Shown here: positions 1-7,766 of the stretch, piece by piece
Layout: the number at the start of each line of letters is the position of its first letter
How positions within the stretch are numbered: position 1 is the first letter of the stretch
NCBI GenBank assembly: GCA_947487055.1
Contig: CANKVN010000014.1
Location: 1 to 36,290, forward strand
Direction: 5' to 3'
DNA from: Flavobacteriales bacterium
GTDB lineage: Bacteria; Bacteroidota; Bacteroidia; NS11-12g; UBA955
DNA: 36,290 nt
The notes under the pieces: model-generated
Database searches by the model: none
What the model was told of the DNA's origin: nothing
What the model saw: only the letters and a program-made list of their open reading frames with translations
Made by a program: the position numbers and the translations under genes

Positions 1-4
1 ACTG

Positions 5-739
5 ATGAAAAAAGGAAATTTTATATACGGTATCCACCCGGTGGAAGAAGCCTTGAATTCGGGGCAAACCATAGACAAAGTATGGGTGCAGGAGGGAACG
101 GTGGGACCAACATTGCGGGAGATTTTGGGCATGTTGCGCGACAGGAAAATCCTGTGGAAGCAAGTGCCGGTTGAGCGCCTCAACCGAATGGTTAATGGAA
201 ACCACCAGGGAATTGTGGTTGCGCTTTCGGCCATTCCCTTTGCCGGTATTGAGGAAGTGGTAGCTGCTGCCTATGAGAAAGGCCAAGATCCATTTATTTT
301 GGTGCTAGACGGGGTTACCGATGTGCGAAATTTTGGAGCCATTGCCAGAACCGCCTCATGCGTGGGGGTTCACGGTATTGTGGTCCCTGAAAAGGGAGGC
401 GCCGCCATCAATGCAGATGCGGTAAAAACCTCTGCCGGTGCTTTGTTTAGCATTCCTGTATGCAGGGTGCCCAGTTTGTATCATGGTCTGAAATTGCTTA
501 AAAACAGCGGCCTGAAACTGGTGGGCGCTACAGAAAAGGCGGATGACAGTCTTTTTGCCTCGGACTTTACCGGACCCATAGCACTGATTATGGGCGATGA
601 AGAAAAAGGTCTTGGCACCGATACCCGAAAACTGTGCGATACGCTCTTTAAAATACCGATGGTTTCCGGCGGTGTGGGTTCGCTCAACGTTTCAGTCGCT
701 GCCGGCGTGTCCCTCTACGAAATTGTGCGCCAGCGCTAG
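5..739 (+). CDS. rlmB: 23S rRNA (guanosine-2'-O)-methyltransferase RlmB (SpoU/TrmH family)
   Basis: This 244-residue protein is an SPOUT-class SAM-dependent 2'-O-ribose methyltransferase that in known relatives methylates G2251 of 23S rRNA in the ribosomal P loop. The N-terminal substrate-binding domain (about residues 5-80) begins with the typical IYGIHPVEEAL segment. The three trefoil-knot motifs are all present: motif 1 NFGAIARTA (109-117), motif 2 IMGDEEKGLG (195-204) and motif 3, IPM followed by GSLNVSVAAGVSLYE (217-239). Length is normal for the family. The ATG lies four bases from the window edge, so its promoter and upstream neighbour cannot be seen. It converges on the large surface-protein gene, with 25 bases between the two stops. 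The exact target G2251 is inferred from family; close TrmH relatives act on other sites. Confidence 0.93.
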   Translation: MKKGNFIYGIHPVEEALNSGQTIDKVWVQEGTVGPTLREILGMLRDRKILWKQVPVERLNRMVNGNHQGIVVALSAIPFAGIEEVVAAAYEKGQDPFILVLDGVTDVRNFGAIARTASCVGVHGIVVPEKGGAAINADAVKTSAGALFSIPVCRVPSLYHGLKLLKNSGLKLVGATEKADDSLFASDFTGPIALIMGDEEKGLGTDTRKLCDTLFKIPMVSGGVGSLNVSVAAGVSLYEIVRQR

Positions 740-764
740 ATTTTAGCCCCAAGCCTGCACAACC

Positions 765-3700
765 TTATTTAGGGTTGATGAGCATCTTTTGTGCATGATT
801 CCCACTGGCAGACTGAATGGTGATTTCATAGAATCCAACCATTAAATGGCCTATGGGTATTCGTGCCTGGCTGCCCGTAAATTGTCCTTTTAGCATTATT
901 TTCCCTGCTGTGTTGTAAACAACATAACGGCTGGTTTCACTGTCGGCATTGCCTGTGGTTATGAGCACTTCATTGTCTGTGGTAGAAATAATGGCAGATG
1001 GAGCATTTTTTATACTGTTTGCAAAACAGGTTTTACTGTAAGATTCTTCACCCGTTTGATCCGTTTGTTTGATTCTGTAATAAGCCCCTTCGGGATTGGG
1101 GTTTTTGTCTTCAAAACGATAATGCCTGGGGGTGTGGCTGTTGCCACTGCCCGCTATTGAGCCGATGGGAACAAACGATTGGCCACTGCTGGATTTTTCG
1201 ATGGTAAATGTTTTTACATCCTTTTCTTCTGCCGTACCCCATTCAATACCAGTACCGCTTTTTGTGGTTTCGCAACGGTTGTATAGCCAGGTTACCGGCA
1301 ATGGGGTAACATTGTCGCCAACAGCAAATGGGGAAAAGCTGCCTTTGTAACCAGAGATTACGGTGAAATTGGTACCTGCAGCTGAAGGTGTTGTGATTTC
1401 TTGCCATTTGGTGCCATTGTGGTGAAATACGGTATAGCTAACGGGTGCAGGGCTTGATTCGTGGCTGCTTTCCCAGTAAAACCCGATATCTACCCCGTTG
1501 GATGAGTTGCTTGAGCCTGTGCCTTTGGTGATTTGCCAGGTTCGTTTAACCCTTGGTTTTGTGCTGAGTATTGTTGCTCCCGAGGCTCCTGTTCCATTGT
1601 CGTAAACTTCGTCAATAACGCGCACACCAAAGTTATCGGCAGCTGAGGTTTGATTGGTAATAGTAAGTTTATTGAATGCACTGTTTCCTACAGGAAAGGT
1701 AAAAGGCGTGGAACTTACAGCCATGCTGTTTTTGGTAACAGAACCTGAACCATCTGTTTTGATGTAGCATGTGCTGCCCGGAGATCCGGAAAAAGTGCCA
1801 TTCATGGTTAAGTTGTAATTGCCTAAAGATAAAATACCGGAGGAGAGTGCAACGCTGGTTGAGATGGTGATGTTCTGGCCAAGGCTTACTCCGCCTGCTC
1901 CATTCATGGTAAGGTTGGCTATGGTGCCTGTTTTAATGACGGATGCAGGCAATGTAATGGCGCTTGCATTGGCGAATTCCAGGTTACCGGCATCGGCATC
2001 TATATCGCCACTGCTGCGGGTAATATTGCTTCCAGAGTAGGTAAGGGTGGTGTTGCCCAAATCCAGTGTACCGCTGCTTAGGCTTAGTGCACCGGAAACG
2101 GTGGTGCCATTTGAAAGGATAATGCCGGCTCCGTTGATGGTCAGGTTTTTAATGGTGCCGCTTTTGATGGTGGATGCAGGTACGGTAAGGATTGAACTGT
2201 TGGTGAAAACGAGGGTCCCGTTGTCGGCATCAATATCACCAGAGGTTCTGGAAATACTGTTGGAGTTAATCGTTAACGTATTGTTTCCGATATCCATTGT
2301 GCCTGAGGTAAGGGTTAATGTGCCTGTTAAGGTTAAGTCTTTATCCAGCGTAACACCCAGGCTTCTGTTAATGGTGAGGTTATTCATGCTGCTGATGGTG
2401 CTGCTGCTGCCCGGAAAACTGGTTGTATTCAAAACAATAGAACCATTATTGGTGATGGTGCCTCCACCCGTGTATGTGCCATTAATGGTTAATGTGACAC
2501 CCGCATCAATAACAAGGGTGCCTGATGTAACGGATAGGTTATTTAAGGTTTGGTTTGTACTGACTTTAAGTGTACCTCCATTTACGGTAACGTTATTGGT
2601 TGCGGGCAAGGTATTGCCTCCGCTGCGGTTTAGCTGAAGGGTGCCGGCAGATACGCTGGTACTGCCTGTATAATCATTCGCTCCTGTTAGTATCAAGGTG
2701 CCAGCATTGGATTTGGTAACCCCTCCGGTACCGCTGATTTTACCGGCATAGGTATCGGTCATGGTGTTGTCTAAAGTCACTACAGCATTTCCCAGAGAAA
2801 CTAAGGCGTCGCTGCTGCTGCTGGCCAGGGCAATTATTTGGTTAAATCCGTTGCAATTAAAAGTACCCGATCCTTGTAAGGTAACCAGAGCAGGGGTTCC
2901 TATTCCCAGCTGATTGGCAGCGTCAGTTCTGACCGTTTTCCCATCAGAAATGGTAAGGTTGTTGCCAACGGCTTTTTTGCCTGCAGTTTTGTTTAGAACA
3001 AGCAAGCCGGAATTAACGGTGGTTGTGCCGATGTAGGAATTGTCTGCTGTGCCGGAAAGAATTACAGTACCATTCCCTGATATTATTACAGGATAAGCCC
3101 CTGAAATTACACCTGAGAATGTTGTGGATCCATTACTGTTTTCTGCACTTAGATAAAGGCCTCCTGTACTATTGTTAATAATATTTCCCGAAAATGTGTG
3201 GGTGCCGGATGTGTTTAGACCTCCTAAATATCTGGTTGTAGTATTACCATCGTTGATGGTTATGTTATTGGAAAAATTGGTACTCCCCGAACTGTTAGAT
3301 AGCCAAAGTTTTGCAACATTGGCAAGTTGGCTGCCATTACCGAGGTAAATTCCACTTCCTGATGCAATACTGCCATTGCTCTCAATCCAAAGTTCCCCAT
3401 TGTCAATTTGGGTTTCACCGGTGTAACTATGTGTTCCATTAAGTTTTGTTACCCCAAATCGGGATACATTTAATATGCCGCTGCCGGATACTACTCCAGT
3501 TAGCCTAATATAACGGTTCGTTGCATCAACACTGCTATTGTTGCCGTAAATCTGAATGGTTCTTCCGTTATTGTTGATGGTTCCACCAAATATTATAGAG
3601 TTGGATGATGCTGATAACTCGATATTATGAGTTGAACTTCCGACAATAGAAGCATTTATGGTATGGGTTGTTCCCGAGTTATTTTGTATTAACGGCCAAG

Positions 3701-4103
3701 TTCCTGAGTGATCATAAAAGTTAATTGTTCCTGTTGCTATTGTCCTTGAACTGCTATTTCCGCTTGCGAAAACTAATTTATGGGCATTAAAGGTTAAGGA
3801 ACCTAAAGACATATTTAATTCATGATTATTATTGAAATTTATGATATGATTACCATAACAATCAGGCCTATTTCTTGAATTGTTGGGCCCCCAACCGCTA
3901 TACCACCACTGTGAATTTGCAGTTCCAATTTGATTACAGGTATTGCTGCCATTTTCCCAGTTGTTGTTTGCTGCCACATCCCTCCAGTCAACTGTTACTT
4001 GGCAATAAACAGTTACTGTGCATGATAAAAATAAGAATAACGCCGCTGTTATTGACTTTTTTAAAATTGAGAATTTGGTGTTTAGAGTATGAGTTGCTAT
4101 CAT
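765..4103 (-). CDS. T9SS-secreted protein with autotransporter-associated beta-strand repeats
   Basis: This 1112-residue predicted cell-surface or secreted protein starts with a signal peptide (hydrophobic AALFLFLSCTVTVYC near residues 20-34). Most of the chain is Gly/Ser/Thr/Asn-rich beta-helix-like sequence with repeats of the autotransporter-associated (PATR) type, for example GSGTVILSGT followed by TTVNSGLLVL. From about residue 598 a roughly 77-residue unit recurs; recognisable cores are SGTMDIGNNTLT, SGTLDLGNTTLT and SGILSLGNYNLT. The C-terminal part holds the PLPVTWL...YYRIKQTD module common in Bacteroidota T9SS cargo. It ends in a sorting-domain-like region (about 1040-1112) with VVYNTAGKIMLKGQF and LMVGFYEITI. 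It is a full-length paralogue of the frameshifted gene next to it. Function is unknown; adhesion or matrix roles are plausible. Low-complexity composition makes family assignment less certain than the secretion route. Confidence 0.85.
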   Translation of the reverse strand: MIATHTLNTKFSILKKSITAALFLFLSCTVTVYCQVTVDWRDVAANNNWENGSNTCNQIGTANSQWWYSGWGPNNSRNRPDCYGNHIINFNNNHELNMSLGSLTFNAHKLVFASGNSSSRTIATGTINFYDHSGTWPLIQNNSGTTHTINASIVGSSTHNIELSASSNSIIFGGTINNNGRTIQIYGNNSSVDATNRYIRLTGVVSGSGILNVSRFGVTKLNGTHSYTGETQIDNGELWIESNGSIASGSGIYLGNGSQLANVAKLWLSNSSGSTNFSNNITINDGNTTTRYLGGLNTSGTHTFSGNIINNSTGGLYLSAENSNGSTTFSGVISGAYPVIISGNGTVILSGTADNSYIGTTTVNSGLLVLNKTAGKKAVGNNLTISDGKTVRTDAANQLGIGTPALVTLQGSGTFNCNGFNQIIALASSSSDALVSLGNAVVTLDNTMTDTYAGKISGTGGVTKSNAGTLILTGANDYTGSTSVSAGTLQLNRSGGNTLPATNNVTVNGGTLKVSTNQTLNNLSVTSGTLVIDAGVTLTINGTYTGGGTITNNGSIVLNTTSFPGSSSTISSMNNLTINRSLGVTLDKDLTLTGTLTLTSGTMDIGNNTLTINSNSISRTSGDIDADNGTLVFTNSSILTVPASTIKSGTIKNLTINGAGIILSNGTTVSGALSLSSGTLDLGNTTLTYSGSNITRSSGDIDADAGNLEFANASAITLPASVIKTGTIANLTMNGAGGVSLGQNITISTSVALSSGILSLGNYNLTMNGTFSGSPGSTCYIKTDGSGSVTKNSMAVSSTPFTFPVGNSAFNKLTITNQTSAADNFGVRVIDEVYDNGTGASGATILSTKPRVKRTWQITKGTGSSNSSNGVDIGFYWESSHESSPAPVSYTVFHHNGTKWQEITTPSAAGTNFTVISGYKGSFSPFAVGDNVTPLPVTWLYNRCETTKSGTGIEWGTAEEKDVKTFTIEKSSSGQSFVPIGSIAGSGNSHTPRHYRFEDKNPNPEGAYYRIKQTDQTGEESYSKTCFANSIKNAPSAIISTTDNEVLITTGNADSETSRYVVYNTAGKIMLKGQFTGSQARIPIGHLMVGFYEITIQSASGNHAQKMLINPK

Positions 4104-4141
4104 AAGCAGTTTTTTAATTTTGGATGTCTATAAGCTAATTT

Positions 4142-4149
4142 CAAAGTTA
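4142..4149 (-). promoter_or_regulatory. Bacteroidota -7 promoter box upstream of the first surface-protein gene
   Basis: On the minus strand this reads TAACTTTG, an exact match to the Bacteroidota -7 consensus TAnnTTTG. It would start transcription roughly 34 bases before the ATG at 4103. No good -33 TTG lies at the usual spacing. Instead, an inverted repeat (4151-4173) sits directly upstream, where an activator could bind. Confidence 0.5.
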
Positions 4150-4150
4150 C

Positions 4151-4173
4151 TTAGTGTAAACATAACACACTAA
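4151..4173. repeat. Inverted repeat, candidate operator (TTAGTGT-N9-ACACTAA)
   Basis: Seven-base arms TTAGTGT (4151-4157) and ACACTAA (4167-4173) are perfectly complementary around a nine-base centre. The repeat abuts the -7 box of the downstream (minus-strand) surface-protein gene. A similar repeat with the same AGTGT/ACACT core precedes the paralogous gene at 7719-7741, which favours a shared regulatory role over chance. The regulator is unknown. Confidence 0.4.
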
Positions 4174-4286
4174 AAATCACAATTCCAAATTTTTTTGTAT
4201 AAAAATTTAAAGAAAAATACTCATCTGGTTGTTTTGTGGTAACAATCAACTGCCTGAAAATAATCAGGGACATGGTTTTGGGCTGT

Positions 4287-5402
4287 TTATCTGGTTTTGG
4301 CGAACCGCAGGTTAAACTTCTGCCCAGCGGAAATAATTTTTAGGATATATATCCCTTCTGGTAAATGTGCTACACTCAGTTTTTGGGTGTTATCCGGTTT
4401 GCCTATGTCCATCAACATGCCTGTTGCATTAAAAATCTTGTATTCGGTGTTTTTCAGATTTTTCACTCCGGTTATCTGCAGGAAATCCATGCAGGGGTTG
4501 GGATAGATGCCTGGAGCCGGTCTAAAGGTGTTTTCGGCCTTGCAAACCTCACTGTAACTGAATTTGCCATCCCTGTCTATTTGCTTAATCCGGTAGTAGG
4601 CATTGCCAGCTACAGCCAAAGTGTCTTCGAAATAATATTGACTTGTCGTTGCACTGAACCCAGCTGCGGGTAATTCGCCAATGGGGGTAAATTCTTCTTC
4701 ACCAATGCTGCGTTCTATCAAAAACCGATCGGTATTGCTTTCCATGGCGGTACGCCAATTTAGCATTACATTTCCGTTGTTTTGGGATTTGCACTGAAAG
4801 GTTAGCCAGGTTAAAGGCAAAGGAACCACAGCATCACCCCCAATTACAAAAGGGGAGAAGCTGCCGGAATACCCTGTTTGGGTGTAAATATAGGGGGATG
4901 TACCGCTAACACTGCCTGTTCCTGCAGCAATTTCCCAAGCGCTCAGCGATGTATTATAATGATTGAGTGTGGGTGGGCTCAAGGTGCCAATGATTTCTGA
5001 AGATCGATACATGAATTTCATGTCTACGCCACCACCAATGTTGGGGTTGCTTTTGGTGATATCCCAGGTGCGGAAAACCAAATCCTTGTTGAACAATGTA
5101 CCCGTTAATCCACCGCGCCATGCGGAATCCAAAACTTTCACCGTGAACACATCCACCCCGGTTCCATTGTTGTTTTTAACATACAATTGGTTGTAAGAAG
5201 AGCGGCCAATATGGAAGGTGAAATTGGATCCGTTGCTTATGCTTGACTTGTAAACCCCGGTGCCATTGGTTCTTACATAGGAACTGGCAGAGCCGCCAGA
5301 TACATTGGAAAGCTGATCGTGCTCCAGGGTGAAGTTGCCAATGGTGATGATGCCATTGGTAAGGGTCAGTAAATCATCACAAATAAATTGGAATAGATAC
5401 AT
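4287..5402 (-). CDS. C-terminal fragment of a frameshifted T9SS beta-strand-repeat surface protein
   Basis: This frame encodes the C-terminal third of the second surface-protein paralogue and is separated from its N-terminal part by a frameshift near 5377-5380. The first eight residues of the open frame (MYLFQFIC) do not look like a real N-terminus or signal peptide. Homology to the intact neighbour starts at DDLLTLTNG, matching its ALSSGILSLGN region. The fragment carries a beta-sandwich module (NFTFHIGRSSYNQLYVKN), the PLPLTWLTF...YYRIKQID module and a clear T9SS type A sorting domain beginning at APGIYPNPCMDFLQITG. If separately translated it would lack an export signal. With the frame restored, the joined protein would be about 1136 residues, close to the 1112 of its paralogue. 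Confidence 0.8.
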   Translation of the reverse strand: MYLFQFICDDLLTLTNGIITIGNFTLEHDQLSNVSGGSASSYVRTNGTGVYKSSISNGSNFTFHIGRSSYNQLYVKNNNGTGVDVFTVKVLDSAWRGGLTGTLFNKDLVFRTWDITKSNPNIGGGVDMKFMYRSSEIIGTLSPPTLNHYNTSLSAWEIAAGTGSVSGTSPYIYTQTGYSGSFSPFVIGGDAVVPLPLTWLTFQCKSQNNGNVMLNWRTAMESNTDRFLIERSIGEEEFTPIGELPAAGFSATTSQYYFEDTLAVAGNAYYRIKQIDRDGKFSYSEVCKAENTFRPAPGIYPNPCMDFLQITGVKNLKNTEYKIFNATGMLMDIGKPDNTQKLSVAHLPEGIYILKIISAGQKFNLRFAKTR

Positions 5403-7696
5403 ATGCCCCCGCTACCGTTCATGGTCAGGGTGCTAATGTCGGCATTTACAAAAAGATTTGCCGGTATGGTTAAATAGGATGTATTGGTAAATTCAACGGT
5501 AGCAGTGGTTGCGTCTATGGTGCCCAAACTGCGGGAAATAGAGCTGCCGCCGTAAGTAAATGACTTGTTGAATAAATCAAAAATGCCTGACGTTAGGGTG
5601 ATGTTGCCGTTGAGGGTGCGGTTGGCGTGCAACTTAACCGTGGCTGTGCTGCTGCTGCAATTGATAATCAGGTTTTTTGGTCCGTTGGTGATGGGCCAGA
5701 ATACATCGGCTGTGTTCATGCCCGACGTAATCTCCAGGGTGCCATTACTGCCAAAGGCTATGCTGCCGCTGACAGAAAAATTGACGGATGAATTAATGCT
5801 TAACTTTCCATTAATCGTTAGGGTTTTTCCTGCAGCCACCACGAGCGTTCCACCGGTCATAATAATATTATCTACCACATCACTGCCCTGAAAATCCAGC
5901 ATGCCTGTGCCCGATACTGAAAAATCGGCATTATCATCGATCAGGTTGTCATTGTAGAATTCAATTTCACCACCGGAAATATCATAATTTAAACTTCCCA
6001 TGGTTCCGCTCGTGCCCACGGTTCCCCCGGCTACAGTGGTGGTGCCTGTGTATGTTTGTGCATTGAAAAGCGCAAGTTTGGTGGTGCCCGAACCATTCAT
6101 GGTGAGGTTGCCTTGCCCGGAGATGGTACTTTGGTAATTTATCCCTTTGTTGGCACCATTGATGGTGAGGGTTACACCGCTCCCGATGCTCGCGGTTCCG
6201 GCATCTGAAACGGCAGTTTCCTGCAGCGAACCGATTGTGGTATTGGCGTTCACCGTTAGGGAAGCGCCATTGGAAATAAATATGTCTGATCCGCTACCGA
6301 GAGAGCCATTGCTGCCCACAGTAATATTGCCTGCGGCAATGCGTGTATCGCCGGTGTAGCTGTTTATTGCGTCAAGGGTTAGGGTTCCTGCACCATCTTT
6401 GTAAATAGACGTGGTGGTTCCGTTGTTTGTGGCGCCTGCGCCGCTTATTATGCCTGAAATACTGGTGTTTTGTGAACCTCCAACAAATAGCACATTGGCT
6501 CCGCCGCTTACATTCCCGGAAAGCAAAATATTGCCGGAGGTTGCATTAATTCGGCTGCTTGAGCCAAGGCCTATGGGGCCGCTCCACCCGGATGAAGATG
6601 TGCTGCTATTGTTTAAAGCGCCTCCTGTGGATATGCCTAATCCATTTAATGTTAATGCCTCACTATTGGTTGGCGTAATTCCGTATAAATCCAGCACGCC
6701 GCCTGAACTTACAGTGGTGCCTGCGGCTGTTGTTCCCAAAGGTCCATTGGGCGAAGTGCCTGCTGCGTTTATTTTAAGTGTTGCATTTGCATTTATGGTG
6801 GTAAGCCCGGTGTAGCTGTTGTTTTGGCTTAGAATTACCGCAGAGCCTGCGCTGCCGCCAATATTTACGGCATTTGACTGGCTGGTGCTGTTGGATGTGC
6901 TTATCAGTCCGTCGGTTACCTTGCCCGGGGTGAAGGTGCCGCTGCTTAGGTAGTAGCCCAGGTTTGAACCGCCGGTGGAGAGGTGCGAAAACGCTTGTTT
7001 CCAGTAAATATCCGCATTTGCAGACCCGTTCCAGTCATCTTCCAGATAGAGGACAAAATGGCTGATATTGGCGCCTGCAGTGCCGTTCATGGTCAGGTTA
7101 TTCAACCTTTCATGAAATGTCCCATCTACCCATAATTCTACATTGCAATTTGTTTCCGATAAAACATGAATTTTGAACTGGTAGTCTCTTCGGGTGGTGC
7201 TTACGTTGTAATTTAAGGTGCTGTTTCCTGCATTGTGATTGACATACCAGGATGAGGTGACATCGTCAACCTGTATGTATAATCGCGAATTATCATGCCT
7301 GTTGGCCCAGCTGCTGGTAGCCGATGGTGATGCATTAAGGGACAGACCGATACAGCCCATCGCCGACGTAGCTGAAACCGTTATGGTTACCAGATCGCCT
7401 GGCTGCAGGTTGCGGTCGTTGCCAGTGTTGTCGCCGGCAGTTTTAAATTTGCGCCAGGCAACCACCTGCTTGGCTCCGGTAGATTTGGCATACATGCCCA
7501 ATTCGGTAGTGCCCGCGTTGGCAAATGCCCCGGCAGTGCCATCGGTAAATAAGGTGTAATAACCGGCGTTGCCCAAGGTGTATGTAACCTGGCCTTTAGC
7601 TGAATGAAATGCCATTCCCAACAACATCCAAAACCAAAAGAATTTGGATGGTGGTCTTTTAAGACAAAGCGCAATATTGGCTGCCCAATAGTACAT
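5366..7696 (-). CDS. N-terminal fragment of a frameshifted T9SS beta-strand-repeat surface protein
   Basis: This 776-residue frame holds the N-terminal two thirds of the second surface-protein paralogue. A signal peptide is visible (KFFWFWMLLGMAFHSAKG, cleavage probably before QVTYTLG near residue 36). Residues of about 36-230 form a distinct beta-rich, lectin-like region of unknown family. After this come PATR-type repeats such as GAGTLTLDAINSYTGDTRI. The final unit NLTMNGSGG-type strand (STLTMNGSGGICIYSNLFV) breaks off at a TGA three codons after the point where homology moves to another frame. As it stands the product has no T9SS sorting domain, so it should not be anchored or secreted normally. 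The gene is therefore probably a pseudogene, phase-variable, or a sequencing error. Confidence 0.82.
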   Translation of the reverse strand: MYYWAANIALCLKRPPSKFFWFWMLLGMAFHSAKGQVTYTLGNAGYYTLFTDGTAGAFANAGTTELGMYAKSTGAKQVVAWRKFKTAGDNTGNDRNLQPGDLVTITVSATSAMGCIGLSLNASPSATSSWANRHDNSRLYIQVDDVTSSWYVNHNAGNSTLNYNVSTTRRDYQFKIHVLSETNCNVELWVDGTFHERLNNLTMNGTAGANISHFVLYLEDDWNGSANADIYWKQAFSHLSTGGSNLGYYLSSGTFTPGKVTDGLISTSNSTSQSNAVNIGGSAGSAVILSQNNSYTGLTTINANATLKINAAGTSPNGPLGTTAAGTTVSSGGVLDLYGITPTNSEALTLNGLGISTGGALNNSSTSSSGWSGPIGLGSSSRINATSGNILLSGNVSGGANVLFVGGSQNTSISGIISGAGATNNGTTTSIYKDGAGTLTLDAINSYTGDTRIAAGNITVGSNGSLGSGSDIFISNGASLTVNANTTIGSLQETAVSDAGTASIGSGVTLTINGANKGINYQSTISGQGNLTMNGSGTTKLALFNAQTYTGTTTVAGGTVGTSGTMGSLNYDISGGEIEFYNDNLIDDNADFSVSGTGMLDFQGSDVVDNIIMTGGTLVVAAGKTLTINGKLSINSSVNFSVSGSIAFGSNGTLEITSGMNTADVFWPITNGPKNLIINCSSSTATVKLHANRTLNGNITLTSGIFDLFNKSFTYGGSSISRSLGTIDATTATVEFTNTSYLTIPANLFVNADISTLTMNGSGGICIYSNLFVMIY
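5375..5382 (-). other. Frameshift site splitting the second surface-protein gene
   Basis: On the minus strand, reading up to GTG (5380-5378) in the upstream frame and then one base back into GATGATTTACTG gives the continuous protein LFV-DDLLTLTNG. This aligns without gap to the corresponding 15-residue interval in the intact paralogue. One missing base, for example GTGG reduced to GTG, explains the break. A second candidate is the five-G run at 5406-5410, but it yields a less repeat-like sequence. No slippery heptamer of the X-XXY-YYZ type is present, so programmed frameshifting is not supported. Confidence 0.7.
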
Positions 7697-7718
7697 AGGA
7701 GAAGGTACGTTGAGGGTT

Positions 7719-7741
7719 ATAAGTGTAAAATTAACACTTAT
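7719..7741. repeat. Inverted repeat between TonB receptor and surface-protein gene (candidate operator or weak terminator)
   Basis: Arms ATAAGTGT (7719-7726) and ACACTTAT (7734-7741) pair over eight bases with a seven-base loop. It lies 26 bases after the receptor stop and 23 bases before the ATG of the downstream surface-protein gene. No U-tract follows on the minus strand, so a terminator role is weak. The AGTGT/ACACT core is shared with the repeat at 4151-4173 before the paralogous gene, which suggests a common DNA-binding site. Confidence 0.4.
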
Positions 7742-7756
7742 TCATCAAAAAAGCAA
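7726..7756 (-). promoter_or_regulatory. Possible promoter of the second surface-protein gene
   Basis: On the minus strand a TTG (7756-7754) is followed after 20 bases by TAATTTTA (7733-7726), seven of eight positions matching TAnnTTTG. The -7 element lies inside the inverted repeat 7719-7741, so a protein bound there would block or modulate it. The match is imperfect and the call is tentative. Confidence 0.3.
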
Positions 7757-7766
7757 CTGCCTAAGT

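Noticed and set aside
2047-2637. Plus-strand open frame (196 codons) antisense to the beta-repeat surface protein
   Set aside because: It arises from the Thr/Asn/Ser-rich repeats on the other strand and gives a Val/Pro/Leu-rich chain without any domain.
4253-4268. Terminator after the frameshifted surface-protein gene (CCTGA/TCAGG hairpin)
   Set aside because: The stem is only five base pairs and no U-tract follows on the minus strand.
5366-5402. Programmed -1 ribosomal frameshift in the surface-protein gene
   Set aside because: No X-XXY-YYZ slippery heptamer exists in the overlap, and the shift would be needed for the sorting domain of a structural protein. A base deletion or sequencing error is simpler.
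7719-7741. Rho-independent terminator of the TPP-controlled receptor gene
   Set aside because: The stem is AT-rich and no U-run follows it; its similarity to the repeat at 4151-4173 fits an operator better.
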